Translations under genes and position numbers: made by a program
Source of the DNA: Psychrobacter sp. P11F6
GTDB taxonomy: Bacteria > Pseudomonadota > Gammaproteobacteria > Pseudomonadales > Moraxellaceae
DNA length: 64,000 bases
Reading direction: 5' to 3'
NCBI RefSeq assembly: GCF_001435295.1
Contig: NZ_CM003594.1
Location: 2,500,574 to 2,564,573, forward strand
Shown here: in pieces, positions 9,869 through 18,555 of the stretch
How positions within the stretch are numbered: position 1 is the stretch's first letter
Layout of the letters: every line of letters starts with the position of its first letter
The notes under the pieces: model-generated
Databases searched by the model: none
Told to the model about the DNA's origin: nothing
What the model saw: the letters and a program-made list of their open reading frames with translations, nothing else

Positions 9869-10190
9869 ATTTCTCTCAGTTATATGCAGGGATTAAAACC
9901 CTAATCTCCTTATATTATGCAGAAAAAAAACAAATAAGACAATTCATGCTAATTGAAAGAAGAAGAAAGCACCTTGAAAAACAGAATTAAAGAAGAGTAT
10001 TTTGGATAGAAAACGCACTGATTTTGTCATAACCGAAGCTAAAGTGGAGGTAAAAATACTATAAAATTATAGTGCCCAAATACGTGCTAAACTTTATCTT
10101 ATACTCATTCACCTTGCCCTTTTTTAAATATAGAATAGCTAAAAGCTAATAGAATCAATACATGTAAGATAATGTCATATCATAATATTT
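9869..10190. other. AT-rich spacer before the tRNA fragment
   Basis: This is about 320 bp of A+T-rich sequence upstream of the Fic gene start. I see no ORF, repeat or hairpin that I can support. Confidence 0.5.
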
Positions 10191-10197
10191 GGTTGAC

Positions 10198-10247
10198 CTA
10201 CCTTGACATGGTAGAGGTCAGCAGTTCGAGTCTGCTTATGCCTACCA
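10198..10247 (+). pseudogene. tRNA-Val(GAC) 3' half (tRNA fragment)
   Basis: The sequence folds as the 3' part of a tRNA. It has an anticodon stem CTACC/GGTAG with loop TTGACAT (anticodon GAC, valine), variable loop AGGTC, T-stem AGCAG/CTGCT with loop TTCGAGT, then TATGCCT, discriminator A and an encoded CCA. The bases upstream do not supply a D-arm or a 5' acceptor strand AGGCATA, so the 5' half is missing. tRNA 3' ends are common attachment sites for integrases, so this may be an att scar. Alternatively it is the breakpoint of a deletion. Confidence 0.8.
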
Positions 10248-10253
10248 AATATT

Positions 10254-10290
10254 TAGAAAGCCCCAGTCTAACGACTGGGGCTTTTTTTGT
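10254..10290 (+). terminator. Terminator after the tRNA fragment
   Basis: Arms AAGCCCCAGTC and GACTGGGGCTT enclose a short TAAC loop and are followed by seven T. This is a typical rho-independent terminator that would have ended the intact tRNA gene. Confidence 0.85.
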
Positions 10291-10299
10291 CTGTAAAAT

Positions 10300-10518
10300 A
10301 TTGGCTCTCCACCCAATAAAAAGATCACCATGAATAGTATTATATTTTGCAGTAGCGTCATGACGGAACCGCCCTTGACCCATGTAAGCAATCCAACGCC
10401 CCACCATTCCCCAGTTGCTCGGTGGAATATTAAATAAATACTTATTGAGTAATGATCATAAGTCCATCACAGCTGTAGCGCCAATACCGATTAATATTAT
10501 AAAAACGACGTTATCCAT
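10300..10518 (-). pseudogene. DUF2938 membrane protein, truncated and with in-frame TGA
   Basis: Reading leftward from the ATG at 10518 gives MDNVVFIILIGIGATAVMDL, then TGA (10458-10456), then SLLNKYLFNIPPSNWGMVGR and further in frame to HGDLFIGW. This matches the N-terminus of DUF2938 integral membrane proteins, where the stop falls at a position normally Trp, so a TGG-to-TGA change is likely. The remaining ~100 residues of the family are absent: homology stops near 10300, where the tRNA terminator begins. It is divergent from the merR-like pseudogene. Confidence 0.75.
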
Positions 10519-10564
10519 GATGACTCTCTTACTGGTTTCAGTATCAATGTGATGATTGCATATA

Positions 10565-10619
10565 ACTTCAAGTCAACTTCAAGTCAACTTCAAGTCAACT
10601 TCAAGTCAACTTCAAGTCA
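10565..10619. repeat. 11-bp tandem repeat (5 copies) in a divergent promoter
   Basis: ACTTCAAGTCA is repeated five times without change, followed by a partial ACTTT. On the minus strand each unit contains TTGACTTGAAG, which resembles the -35/operator half of MerR-controlled promoters. The array sits exactly between the two divergent pseudogenes. Eleven bp is close to one helical turn, so the units would face the same side of the DNA. Confidence 0.9.
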
Positions 10620-10640
10620 ACTTTAATTCAAGAGGGCATT

Positions 10641-11051
10641 ATGGATATTTCGCAGGTTGCTAAACAGTCTGGTGTTCCTGCTTCAACGTTACGATTTTAT
10701 GAGAAAAAATGCCTAATTCGCTCTGTTGGTCGGCACGGTATCCGCCGAGTTTTCAGCGAAGATATATTAGAGCGTCTGGCCTGAATTGCTTTAGGACGTG
10801 TTGCAGGGTTTTCACTGGAAGAGATTACTGGGATATTAGGGTCTGAAAAAACCCTAGATGTTGATCGAGATTTGTTGCTGAACAAAGCCTCTGAACTGGA
10901 TGAAACGATTCAAAAATTAAGCGCTATGCGTGATGGGCTGCAACTTGCGGCAACTTACACAGCCCCTAACCACTTGGAGTGTCCGAGGTTTCAACGTCTA
11001 ATGAATCTAGCAGCCACTGGCGCTATTAAAAGTAACACCTTGCATAAATAA
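10641..11051 (+). pseudogene. MerR-family regulator with in-frame TGA
   Basis: The frame reads MDISQVAKQSGVPASTLRFY with a MerR helix-turn-helix, then TGA at codon 48 (10782-10784), then continues in frame as IALGRVAGFSLEEITGIL and on to a TAA at 11049. The total of 136 codons fits a redox- or metal-sensing MerR protein, and apart from the stop it looks intact. A Cys (HLECPRF) remains near the C-terminus. Relatives often control a neighbouring DUF2938 gene, which here is also broken. It could make only a 47-residue DNA-binding fragment unless TGA is read through. Confidence 0.82.
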
Positions 11052-11696
11052 GCAATAGAGCCAATTCTATTAGGTGATTAGGTCACTCAAATAATATTGG
11101 ACTGCTTAACAAATATACTGCGATTATCCAAAAACCCTAGATTACTAGTATCACTTGCCTACGTTCTCTCTATTCAATTGTGCCAAACGTATAGAGTAGC
11201 ATTCGTAACCTACTCTAAAGCCTGTCCCCTCATATAACGTTTGCTCTTAGCAGCTGTCGTTAAAGCTAAACTAGCTATTTTTTATTCAAGTTATCACTCA
11301 AAGTTGGTTTTAAACTTCCAAAATATAACACTTTCAGCCATATGAAATCCTAAACTCTGGTGCTGAATTCCTGCAAACTGTCATTAGTCCAGACGATCTA
11401 TTGTTGATTTATTGCCTACCGTTCTTATTTCTTCAGAGACTGGCTTACAAAGTGCTCTATATTTCAGACGTATCAATTCATTGACCAGAGACCTATAAGG
11501 CTTTTTATGATTGATATTCTCCTGAACCATAGTTCTTAACACATTCATTTTTCTAACTTTCGACATACTCATTATTATCTCAGTACCAACATATTCATTG
11601 AATGACTGTCACATTTATCACTCACAAAGAAAGTCAAATATTGAAGTTACCTCGTGTAAGCATAGCTAATATGCACACCTTACTGAAATATAAAGT
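11052..11696. other. Gene-poor spacer with one weak small ORF
   Basis: This 645-bp interval holds only the doubtful 62-codon minus-strand frame at 11384-11572. The remainder is AT-rich, and I see no repeat or terminator in it. Confidence 0.5.
11384..11572 (-). CDS. Small basic hypothetical protein (doubtful)
   Basis: A 62-residue frame rich in Lys/Arg (MSMSKVRKMNVLRTMVQENI and on). An internal ATG (codon 3) could be the true start. There is only a weak purine stretch upstream. The composition is plausible for a small DNA-binding or remnant protein, but I recognise no domain. It may be a chance ORF in a decayed region. Confidence 0.3.
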   Translation of the reverse strand: MSMSKVRKMNVLRTMVQENINHKKPYRSLVNELIRLKYRALCKPVSEEIRTVGNKSTIDRLD

Positions 11697-11707
11697 TTGT
11701 ATATCTT

Positions 11708-11726
11708 TATGTTATATTATAACATA
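11708..11726. promoter_or_regulatory. Zur-type operator (perfect 19-bp palindrome)
   Basis: TATGTTATATTATAACATA is a perfect inverted repeat about a central T and matches the known gammaproteobacterial Zur box core ATGTTATA-N-TATAACAT. It lies 60 bp upstream of the preferred start of the TonB receptor. In zinc-replete cells Zur would be expected to bind here and shut the gene off. Confidence 0.85.
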
Positions 11727-11786
11727 ACGAAAATATTTACTCTTATCGTTATTTATCCCTATATAACTTCTTATTTTGGTAATCTC

Positions 11787-14126
11787 ATGTCTCCAATTTT
11801 TCATATCAACAGATTAAGAGAACCTGATTATACTTCTGTATCTTCAGTTAATTTTAGTATTCGCCGGGTAACGACTGTATTCTCAGTAACGACAGCTTTA
11901 GGTATGGCAAGTTTGTCAGTAAATGCGAAGGATACGATGGTAGATATCAAACCTATGACATCCTCATCTTTTCACCTAAACTCTCCTGATACGACCCACC
12001 CTTCGGTGACTCTAGACACCATAGTGGTGACGTCTAACCCTTTATTGCCACAAGCGAATGAAATGGCAACCGCAACCAGTATTGTTACTGGCGATGCGCT
12101 CACTACTCAGACAAGCAGTACGCTTGGTGATGCACTAGCAAATGAAGTTGGCGTGTCTACTGATAGTTTTGGGCAAGGCGCAAGCCGACCAATTATTCGA
12201 GGGCAAAGCGCACCGCGCGTCCAAGTCATGCAAAATGGTTTGAGCGTACAAGATGCGTCACAAATCTCACCAGACCATCAAGTGGCGGTACCTGTCCTAG
12301 GTGCCAAACAAGTTGAAGTAATCAAAGGCACGTCAGCGTTGATGTATGGTGGCGGTGCTATCGGTGGTGTGGTCAATATTGTTAATGACACTATTCCTAA
12401 AGAAAAGCCTAAAAACAACATCAGCGGAAAATTGGCATTGATTGGTCAACAAGCCACAGACGGTTATTTAGGTTATGCAGAACTCAATGGCAGTATCGGT
12501 GAAAACTGGCTATGGAGTGGGTATTACCAAAAGACGGATAAAGGCAATATCCAAGTGCCACACTTAGATACCGATGAGATTGCCAACAGTTGGTACACGC
12601 AAGATAACGGTAGCATCGGCTTGTCTTATGTGACTGATATGGGCTATATCGGTGCATCATATCAGCGCCTGTCTTCAGAATATGGCTTGCCCTTTCATGT
12701 GCATAATGAATGCTCACCTGATAGCGTACTGACCAACCAACTGAGCTGTGAGGCGGATCACGAACATGACCACGATCATGGTGAAGCGCCCTATGTCGAT
12801 ATGACGTCAAACGTCTATCAGCTCCATGCAGAGCGAAAATTACCCATGATAGGCGTCGATAGCATCAATACGAAACTCAGCTATACAGACTACCGTCACG
12901 ATGAAATAGATGAAGGTGCGGTGGGCACAACTTTTGAAAACAAAGCCATTAGTGCTCAAGCTCAAGCCACACATAGCACGTATAAAACAGGCAATCTAGG
13001 TCTTATGAAAGGTGTGGTCGGTCTAGATTACACAAACAGTCGGTTTTCTGCTGTTGGGCTAGAAGGTTATTTGCCGCAAACTGATCGTACACAGGTCGGT
13101 TTGTTTTTCATTGAACGACTCACGCCAGATTATTTTGGCGCAAAAATACAGAATGCTGATAAATTTGCAGGTCAATCATTATCTGCAAGTGATGCCCATG
13201 CTGGTCATAATCATGGTGAGACGACGAACGACGCTCCTCTCGATACGTCTAGTATTTTAAGAAAACAAGGCAAAAGTCCTTGGTATATTGAGTTTGGCGG
13301 TCGTCAAGATTTTCAAAATCTAATAGATAACGACAATAACATCGAAAAAACACATGCCGGAACATCTGTCAGTTTAGAAGGTGGCAAATATCTTACGCCT
13401 AATACGCAGTTGTCAGCCAGAATCAGTCATTCTGAAAGATTGCCTTCTCCACAAGAGTTGTTTTCTAATGGCGCCCATCTTGCAACCAATACTTGGGAGC
13501 GTGGTAATGGGCAATTAGAAGAAGAATCTACTGATGGCATAGAGCTCACTTTGCGTTACGACAATGGCAATCGTTTTGATAGTAGTATTTCTGTCTTTTA
13601 TAACGACAGTACAAATTATATTTATGCCAAAACTCAAGATATTGCTACTGAAGGAGAGTCTGCTGGTTTCCGTTTAGTGGATTATGTCCAAAGCGATGCC
13701 AAACATTATGGTGGTGAAATTCAATCACGCTATTATCTTAATGACAATATTAGTATTGGCAGCTTTGCCGACATTGCGCTGATAACGCTAGATGATGCGA
13801 GCCTTACACGAAAATACGCGCCAAGATTGGTAGCGCCCCGTATTGGTGGTGATATTACCTCTCAATTTGGTCAATTTGATTTGGTGCTGTCTGGATATCA
13901 TCGTTTTGAGCAAGATCACATTGCTGATTTTGAAACCAATACGCCGAGCTACAACATGGTTGATGCCAAGCTTGTCTACCATAGTTCGAGCGCTCATGAT
14001 TACACCGCTTTTTTTCAAGTCGAAAACATTCTAAACGAGCTTGCCTATAATCATGCCTCTTATTTGGCTGAACAAGTGCCAATGCCAGAGCGCTCTTTCA
14101 ATGCGGGTATCACCTATAACTTCTAA
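11787..14126 (+). CDS. znuD: ZnuD-like TonB-dependent zinc receptor
   Basis: I place the start at ATG 11787 (779 residues): upstream codons run through the Zur palindrome, and this start gives a signal peptide (SIRRVTTVFSVTTALGMASL...NA). A TonB box-like stretch (LDTIVVTSNP) and a plug with RPIIRGQSAPRVQVMQNGL and VEVIKGTSALMYGGGAIGG follow, then a 22-strand-type barrel ending in TYNF. One extracellular loop has the His/Asp-rich segment CEADHEHDHDHGE (around 12750-12790), the hallmark of ZnuD. A second short His cluster (HAGHNHGE) lies near 13200. The protein probably imports zinc or zinc complexes across the outer membrane. The Zur box and the downstream AztD-like gene support zinc as substrate. 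Confidence 0.88.
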   Translation: MSPIFHINRLREPDYTSVSSVNFSIRRVTTVFSVTTALGMASLSVNAKDTMVDIKPMTSSSFHLNSPDTTHPSVTLDTIVVTSNPLLPQANEMATATSIVTGDALTTQTSSTLGDALANEVGVSTDSFGQGASRPIIRGQSAPRVQVMQNGLSVQDASQISPDHQVAVPVLGAKQVEVIKGTSALMYGGGAIGGVVNIVNDTIPKEKPKNNISGKLALIGQQATDGYLGYAELNGSIGENWLWSGYYQKTDKGNIQVPHLDTDEIANSWYTQDNGSIGLSYVTDMGYIGASYQRLSSEYGLPFHVHNECSPDSVLTNQLSCEADHEHDHDHGEAPYVDMTSNVYQLHAERKLPMIGVDSINTKLSYTDYRHDEIDEGAVGTTFENKAISAQAQATHSTYKTGNLGLMKGVVGLDYTNSRFSAVGLEGYLPQTDRTQVGLFFIERLTPDYFGAKIQNADKFAGQSLSASDAHAGHNHGETTNDAPLDTSSILRKQGKSPWYIEFGGRQDFQNLIDNDNNIEKTHAGTSVSLEGGKYLTPNTQLSARISHSERLPSPQELFSNGAHLATNTWERGNGQLEEESTDGIELTLRYDNGNRFDSSISVFYNDSTNYIYAKTQDIATEGESAGFRLVDYVQSDAKHYGGEIQSRYYLNDNISIGSFADIALITLDDASLTRKYAPRLVAPRIGGDITSQFGQFDLVLSGYHRFEQDHIADFETNTPSYNMVDAKLVYHSSSAHDYTAFFQVENILNELAYNHASYLAEQVPMPERSFNAGITYNF

Positions 14127-14213
14127 CAGCCTACTCTCTTTTCATTAGTCACCAGTAACTAGCAATCCGTAATCAATTGTCATAAGCCTCATAACTTATG
14201 ACTGGAGTCCTTT

Positions 14214-15611
14214 ATGAATCAAACAAATGCCTTAAGCCGTGCCATCGCGCTCGCCTTCTCTTCTTTAATCGCCGTTTCAGCACTTAGCGGCTGCGGGTCA
14301 TCAGATGATAGGAAAACACCAATCATAGATTCAGAACATGACCACGACCATGGAGACGATCATGACCATGATGATGAGTCTGCTGTCAGCACTGAAATGG
14401 AACAAGGTCGTTTATTCATCACTGCAAAAGATGGCAGTCAAGCTTACATTTATAGCCTTGCTCAAGATAAAGTGATACAAGCCTTACCATTAACCGGTCA
14501 AGCCGATGCCGTACAAAGTAGTCCAGATGGTCATTACGCCGTCGTCATGGATCGTACTAATAACACAGTCAATTTTTATCATAGTGGGCTTGAGATTGAA
14601 AACCATGGCGATCATGATCACCCATATGCTCGTGATGCGGCAAAAATGCCATTACAGCTCAACTATACCCGTCCTGTACATTTTCAAACTTTTGGAGAGC
14701 AAGCAGGGCTTTTTTTTGACGGCTTAGGTGCGACAGGCAATCCCATAGAAAACCCTGTAAAAGAAGCTGGATTTGTACTTGTAACAGATACCGGTATAGC
14801 TGACGGTACACTGCCTTATCAAAAGCTTAATACCAGCATGCACGGTACAGCGGAACCTAGAGGCAATTATGTGATTGCCTCGCAGCGTTATCAGACAACT
14901 GGTAGCTCACTGGCTGATACGCTCTCTGTATTTGAACAGCATGGTGATCACTATCATATAAGCCAAACCTTTGAGACAAAATGCATGGGGTTGCATGGCA
15001 GTGGCAGCGTCACAGATTACAGTGTCTTTGCTTGTAGCGATGGCGTTTTAAGCGTCAAACAAACCGGAGACACATTCAGCGCCGAAAAAATTTCCTATCC
15101 CAGCAGCCTAACCAATATTCAATGTGATGGTACAAGCAATAGTCCTGCTCGAATTGGCTCATTCATCACTAACCACCATCATAATTATGCCATTGGCACT
15201 GCTTGCGGTCAGCCTTACCGTGTCGATCCTGTCAGTAAAAACATGACACCGATTGTCTGGACAACAGACAGCAGTCGCCGTATTGTCAGCTATGATTTTG
15301 ATGCCCATGGAGAGCATTTAATGCTACTCGATGATACCGGCAAACTATATATACTCGATGTTGCACAAAATTATAAGCAAACCGCCGTATTAAATGTTTT
15401 CCCTAATGGCATCGAAGGCAAAGCGGTTCCCTCATTTATTGTTAACCCAAACACGCAAATGGTTTATATGATGGATGACTCAAACCAGCAAATTATCGAG
15501 ATTGATCCTCATGATGGTAAAATCGAGTCAAAAATAACACTAAATTTCACACCTTCTCATGTGACTTGGTTTGGTGTGAAAGCTGGACATGATGATGAAC
15601 ATAGCCATTAG
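14214..15611 (+). CDS. AztD-like periplasmic zinc chaperone, lipoprotein form
   Basis: A 465-residue protein with a lipobox (SALSGC, Cys27) and then an acidic/His stretch EHDHDHGDDHDHDDE (residues 41-55). The rest looks like a beta-propeller with repeated SPDGHYAVVMDRTN-type strands and further His motifs (HGDHDHPYARDAAK; TNHHHNYAIG). AztD proteins are periplasmic zinc metallochaperones with a propeller and a flexible His loop, and this protein matches that architecture. The gene begins 87 bp after the ZnuD-like receptor, on the same strand and without a terminator between, so the pair probably forms one zinc-repressed operon. The lipid anchor is unusual if AztD homologues elsewhere are soluble, and may hold the chaperone at the membrane. 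Confidence 0.8.
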   Translation: MNQTNALSRAIALAFSSLIAVSALSGCGSSDDRKTPIIDSEHDHDHGDDHDHDDESAVSTEMEQGRLFITAKDGSQAYIYSLAQDKVIQALPLTGQADAVQSSPDGHYAVVMDRTNNTVNFYHSGLEIENHGDHDHPYARDAAKMPLQLNYTRPVHFQTFGEQAGLFFDGLGATGNPIENPVKEAGFVLVTDTGIADGTLPYQKLNTSMHGTAEPRGNYVIASQRYQTTGSSLADTLSVFEQHGDHYHISQTFETKCMGLHGSGSVTDYSVFACSDGVLSVKQTGDTFSAEKISYPSSLTNIQCDGTSNSPARIGSFITNHHHNYAIGTACGQPYRVDPVSKNMTPIVWTTDSSRRIVSYDFDAHGEHLMLLDDTGKLYILDVAQNYKQTAVLNVFPNGIEGKAVPSFIVNPNTQMVYMMDDSNQQIIEIDPHDGKIESKITLNFTPSHVTWFGVKAGHDDEHSH

Positions 15612-15934
15612 CGCTTAGCACCTCATCTAATAAAGATAGTTTAATGACTGCTGACAGTAATTGGCTATTAAATATATTTATAAACGCTAGTATTCAAGAT
15701 AACCCTTAATCCGACGCTTCTTAAATTCCGAAGCATCCGATTAAAGCGCTCGATGATCTTGAATTCTTCTATAGGCATATCTTAAACAACTGGGCTAGTA
15801 GGATTTACTACATTAGTTATAGTCTGCTATAAAATCATATTACCCCAGTTTATAATTATAAAAAAACCAATGAAACCGCTATGATATTTTCATAGCAGTT
15901 TCATTGGTTATACGGTCTTTAACGCTAAAAATTA
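15612..15934. other. Convergent spacer with terminator
   Basis: This lies between the convergent aztD-like and nitroreductase genes. The only feature I can support is the long hairpin at 15865-15909. The rest shows no ORF. Confidence 0.5.
15865..15909 (-). terminator. Strong terminator of the nitroreductase gene
   Basis: Arms AACCAATGAAACCGCTATG (15865-15883) and CATAGCAGTTTCATTGGTT (15891-15909) pair over 19 bp with one mismatch. On the minus strand a T run follows, so it ends minus-strand transcription; the plus side is less T-rich. Confidence 0.85.
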
Positions 15935-16543
15935 TTAGCCGAATACTTTCATACGTTCATCAATTGGCTGAAACGCTTTGTCACCTGCTGGCTGCTCAAT
16001 AGCGCCGAACACCATTTGCGCATTCAATTCCCAATCTTCAGCTATGTCCCAAGCATCAGCAACTCTCTGATCGATGACAGGGTTATAATGCTGCAAGTTA
16101 GCACCGATATCTAAGCTAGCCAATGCCGTCCAAATTACATATTGATGCATCGCGCTGGTTTGATGTGCCCAGATTGGGAATTTATCCGCATATAAAGGGG
16201 CGGCTTCTTGCATGTTTCTCACGACGCCTTTGTCCTCGAAGAACAATACTGTACCCGCACCCGCTCTAAAGCCTGCGATTTTATCTTTAGTACCTTGGAA
16301 CTTCTCGTCATCGCCAACAATCACCTTGAGTGTCTCTTCAGTGATGTCCCATAATTTTTTATGATCTTCACCAAATAACACCACAGTACGTGCTGATTGT
16401 GAGTTGAAAGCGGATGGCGTATGCAAAATAGCATGTTCCACCAAATCGACAATCTCATCATTCGTTACGGATAGATTGTCGCTAAGCGCATAAATAGAAC
16501 GGCGCTTTTCTGCCAATTGTTGTAAATCTTTTAGATTTGACAT
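15935..16543 (-). CDS. NAD(P)H nitroreductase family protein
   Basis: A 202-residue FMN-dependent nitroreductase of the YdgI/HBN type. It begins with an EKRRSIYALSDNLSV segment typical of the FMN-phosphate site, and contains HTPSAFNSQSARTVVLFG and a C-terminal FGAIEQPAGDK...KVFG. Relatives reduce quinones, nitro compounds and other electrophiles. It is the last gene of a minus-strand run after two pirins (69 bp from the upstream pirin), and a terminator follows. The grouping suggests a role in quinone or electrophile detoxification; the substrate is not visible from sequence. Confidence 0.88.
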   Translation of the reverse strand: MSNLKDLQQLAEKRRSIYALSDNLSVTNDEIVDLVEHAILHTPSAFNSQSARTVVLFGEDHKKLWDITEETLKVIVGDDEKFQGTKDKIAGFRAGAGTVLFFEDKGVVRNMQEAAPLYADKFPIWAHQTSAMHQYVIWTALASLDIGANLQHYNPVIDQRVADAWDIAEDWELNAQMVFGAIEQPAGDKAFQPIDERMKVFG

Positions 16544-16612
16544 GATGTTCTCCGTTAGGTTTATATTAAAAATATAGTAAATGATAAAAGGCTTTTAATC
16601 TTTAGCCTTCTT

Positions 16613-17554
16613 TTAGCCTTTAAAACCTTGAGGTAATTCAGGTGCTGGCAAACGTTGCATATCTGAGTCAACATTACCAAAACGCTCATGACCATTATTC
16701 CAGTCGATGATGGATTGCTCGATCTCTGCTTTATTGTCCGCAACAAAGTTCCACCACAGTAGCACTTGGTTGTTTAATGGCTCACCGCCGATAAACATCA
16801 CACGGGTGCCTTTTTTGGCGACCAGCTTGATGCTTTTGTTATTAGCAACATCGCTATCGTGGAAGCGAAATAACTGATCTTGCTTACAAATATTACCTTC
16901 AGACTCTATCTCACCCTCTGAGACTAAGATGCCATATTCAAAGCTCGGTTCTAAAGTCAGTGTAGCCTCGCCATCTTCGGTGAAGTACACGTCGATACCG
17001 ACCAGCTTGGAGTATTGGATGGTAGGCGCTTTAAAGTGCTGACCTGAAGCATTGGTATAGCTACCGGTGGTCAAAATCATCTCAACACTATTTTCCGTCC
17101 ACGTTGGTAGCTCTGGATAATGATGAAAACCGCGCTCAATCTCTTGATCCGTCGGTAGTGCAATCCAGAGTTGTACCATACTGATAGCACGCGCCGCCTC
17201 TGACGAACCACCAGTGTCTGGAAAGACGCTTTGTTCCGTATGACTGATACCTTGATTCAAACCTGTACCTGCAGTCATGACATTGACTTGGTTTTTGGTA
17301 ATGACTTGCTCGTTACCTAAGCTATCTTTATGCAGTACTTCGCCATTTAACATCCAGCTAAAGGTTTGCAGATTGGTGTGCGGATGACGACCGACTTGCA
17401 TACCGGTTTCATCTTCACCAAAGTCAGCAGGACCAGCGTGATCTAAAAAGCACCACGCACCGATAGGCTGTTTACCTTTATTGGGTAATAAACGGGCAAT
17501 CGGAATACCGCCGACATCAGCCAACCTTGGCTCTAGGGTTTGAATACTCATCAT
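16613..17554 (-). CDS. Pirin family protein (long form)
   Basis: A 313-residue bicupin with the pirin signature (FLDHAGPADFGEDETGMQVG, then RHPHTNLQTFSWML, and TAGTGLNQGISHTE). The His pair in HPHTN and the downstream His/Glu are the metal ligands of the N-terminal cupin. An alternative start is the second ATG at 17551, since AGAGGTGG lies just upstream of the pair. Pirins bind iron or other metals, and some degrade flavonoids; the role here is unknown. It lies between a second pirin and the nitroreductase on the same strand. Confidence 0.9.
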   Translation of the reverse strand: MMSIQTLEPRLADVGGIPIARLLPNKGKQPIGAWCFLDHAGPADFGEDETGMQVGRHPHTNLQTFSWMLNGEVLHKDSLGNEQVITKNQVNVMTAGTGLNQGISHTEQSVFPDTGGSSEAARAISMVQLWIALPTDQEIERGFHHYPELPTWTENSVEMILTTGSYTNASGQHFKAPTIQYSKLVGIDVYFTEDGEATLTLEPSFEYGILVSEGEIESEGNICKQDQLFRFHDSDVANNKSIKLVAKKGTRVMFIGGEPLNNQVLLWWNFVADNKAEIEQSIIDWNNGHERFGNVDSDMQRLPAPELPQGFKG

Positions 17555-17625
17555 CCACCTCTTATGATTTATAGTTACAGATTATTGAATACATGATTAT
17601 GAATTACTACTATTTTTTGTATCAA

Positions 17626-18336
17626 TTAATACATAGGTACTTCCATTAGTAGTACTCTTGCGTCCTCGGTCGCATCCATCGTGAAGCTTTTGGTATCTGA
17701 GATACCAAGGCCGTCACGAGTATCAAGAACGTTACCGTTGATAGTAACTTTACCCTCTAGTACCAAGACATAAACACCGTTATTGGCATCTTTTAAATCA
17801 TAATTCTGAGTCACACCTTTGTCAAAATGACCCATATGGAACCAAGCGTCTTGATGAATCCAAACGCCCGCGTCGTCCGCGTTTGGAGATAGCACTTGGT
17901 TGAACTCATTAGCTTTCATGTGCTCATCCATACGCACTTGCTGATAACGCGGCGTCACGCCCATTTTGTTGGGAATTACCCAAATTTGTAAAAACTTGAC
18001 AGGTTCATTGGCATCGCCATTCATCTCGCTATGAGTAATACCCGTACCCGCTGACATGACCTGAATCTCACCAGTCTCGATAGTGCCTTGGTTACCGATA
18101 TTATCTCCATGACCGAGCTTGCCAGATAATGGAATACTGATAATTTCCATATCACGGTGTGAGTGCTTGCCAAAACCTTGACCACCAATAACAAAGTCAT
18201 CGTTGATGACTCGTAGCGCACCAAAACCCATACGCTCTGGATTATGATAATTGGCAAAGCTAAAGGTATGCTTGCTTTTGAGCCAGCCATGGTTAGCATC
18301 GCCACGAGAATTTGCTGCATGATAAATCGTTTTCAT
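17626..18336 (-). CDS. Pirin family protein (YhhW-like)
   Basis: A 236-residue pirin with NSRGDANHGWLKSKHTFSFA at the N-terminus and GQGFGKHSHRDMEIISIPL, which carries the metal-binding His residues. It resembles E. coli YhhW, a quercetin 2,3-dioxygenase in vitro. It is the first gene of the run pirin-pirin-nitroreductase. Its promoter region shares a 32-bp operator-like sequence with the lysR/doxX promoter at 20946, so the LysR protein encoded at 20993 is a likely regulator. Confidence 0.9.
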   Translation of the reverse strand: MKTIYHAANSRGDANHGWLKSKHTFSFANYHNPERMGFGALRVINDDFVIGGQGFGKHSHRDMEIISIPLSGKLGHGDNIGNQGTIETGEIQVMSAGTGITHSEMNGDANEPVKFLQIWVIPNKMGVTPRYQQVRMDEHMKANEFNQVLSPNADDAGVWIHQDAWFHMGHFDKGVTQNYDLKDANNGVYVLVLEGKVTINGNVLDTRDGLGISDTKSFTMDATEDARVLLMEVPMY

Positions 18337-18418
18337 AAGTTATCCTTTATTTTTAATTGGCTTGTTTAAGCTATGGGTCTATTATAATTGTTGAGCAGAT
18401 ATAGATAAACAGTGCTTA

Positions 18419-18450
18419 TTGCAAATAACTATTCTTATTTATAGAACAAT
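18419..18450. promoter_or_regulatory. Putative LysR-type operator, copy 1
   Basis: A 32-bp sequence starts TTGCAAAT, has TTCTTATTTA in the middle and ends AGAACAAT; TTCTT/AGAA form a dyad. It matches 26 of 32 positions with 20946-20977. It lies about 80 bp upstream of the pirin start, in the spacer shared with the acetyltransferase gene. Confidence 0.7.
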
Positions 18451-18555
18451 AGATGCTTAGAATTAACGTAATATAGTAGTCACGCCATCATTCGCGTCAC
18501 CCGTTAGTACCAATAAGTAGGTATAAAAAATATTAATGATAAAGAGAGGGAAACC

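Noticed and set aside
10198..10407. 69-codon minus-strand ORF across the tRNA fragment
   Set aside because: Its C-terminal third is the complement of the tRNA and terminator; its N-terminal part is the DUF2938 remnant, already called a pseudogene.
10565..10619. CRISPR array
   Set aside because: The unit is only 11 bp, without spacers, so this is a simple tandem repeat. No other CRISPR-like pattern was seen.
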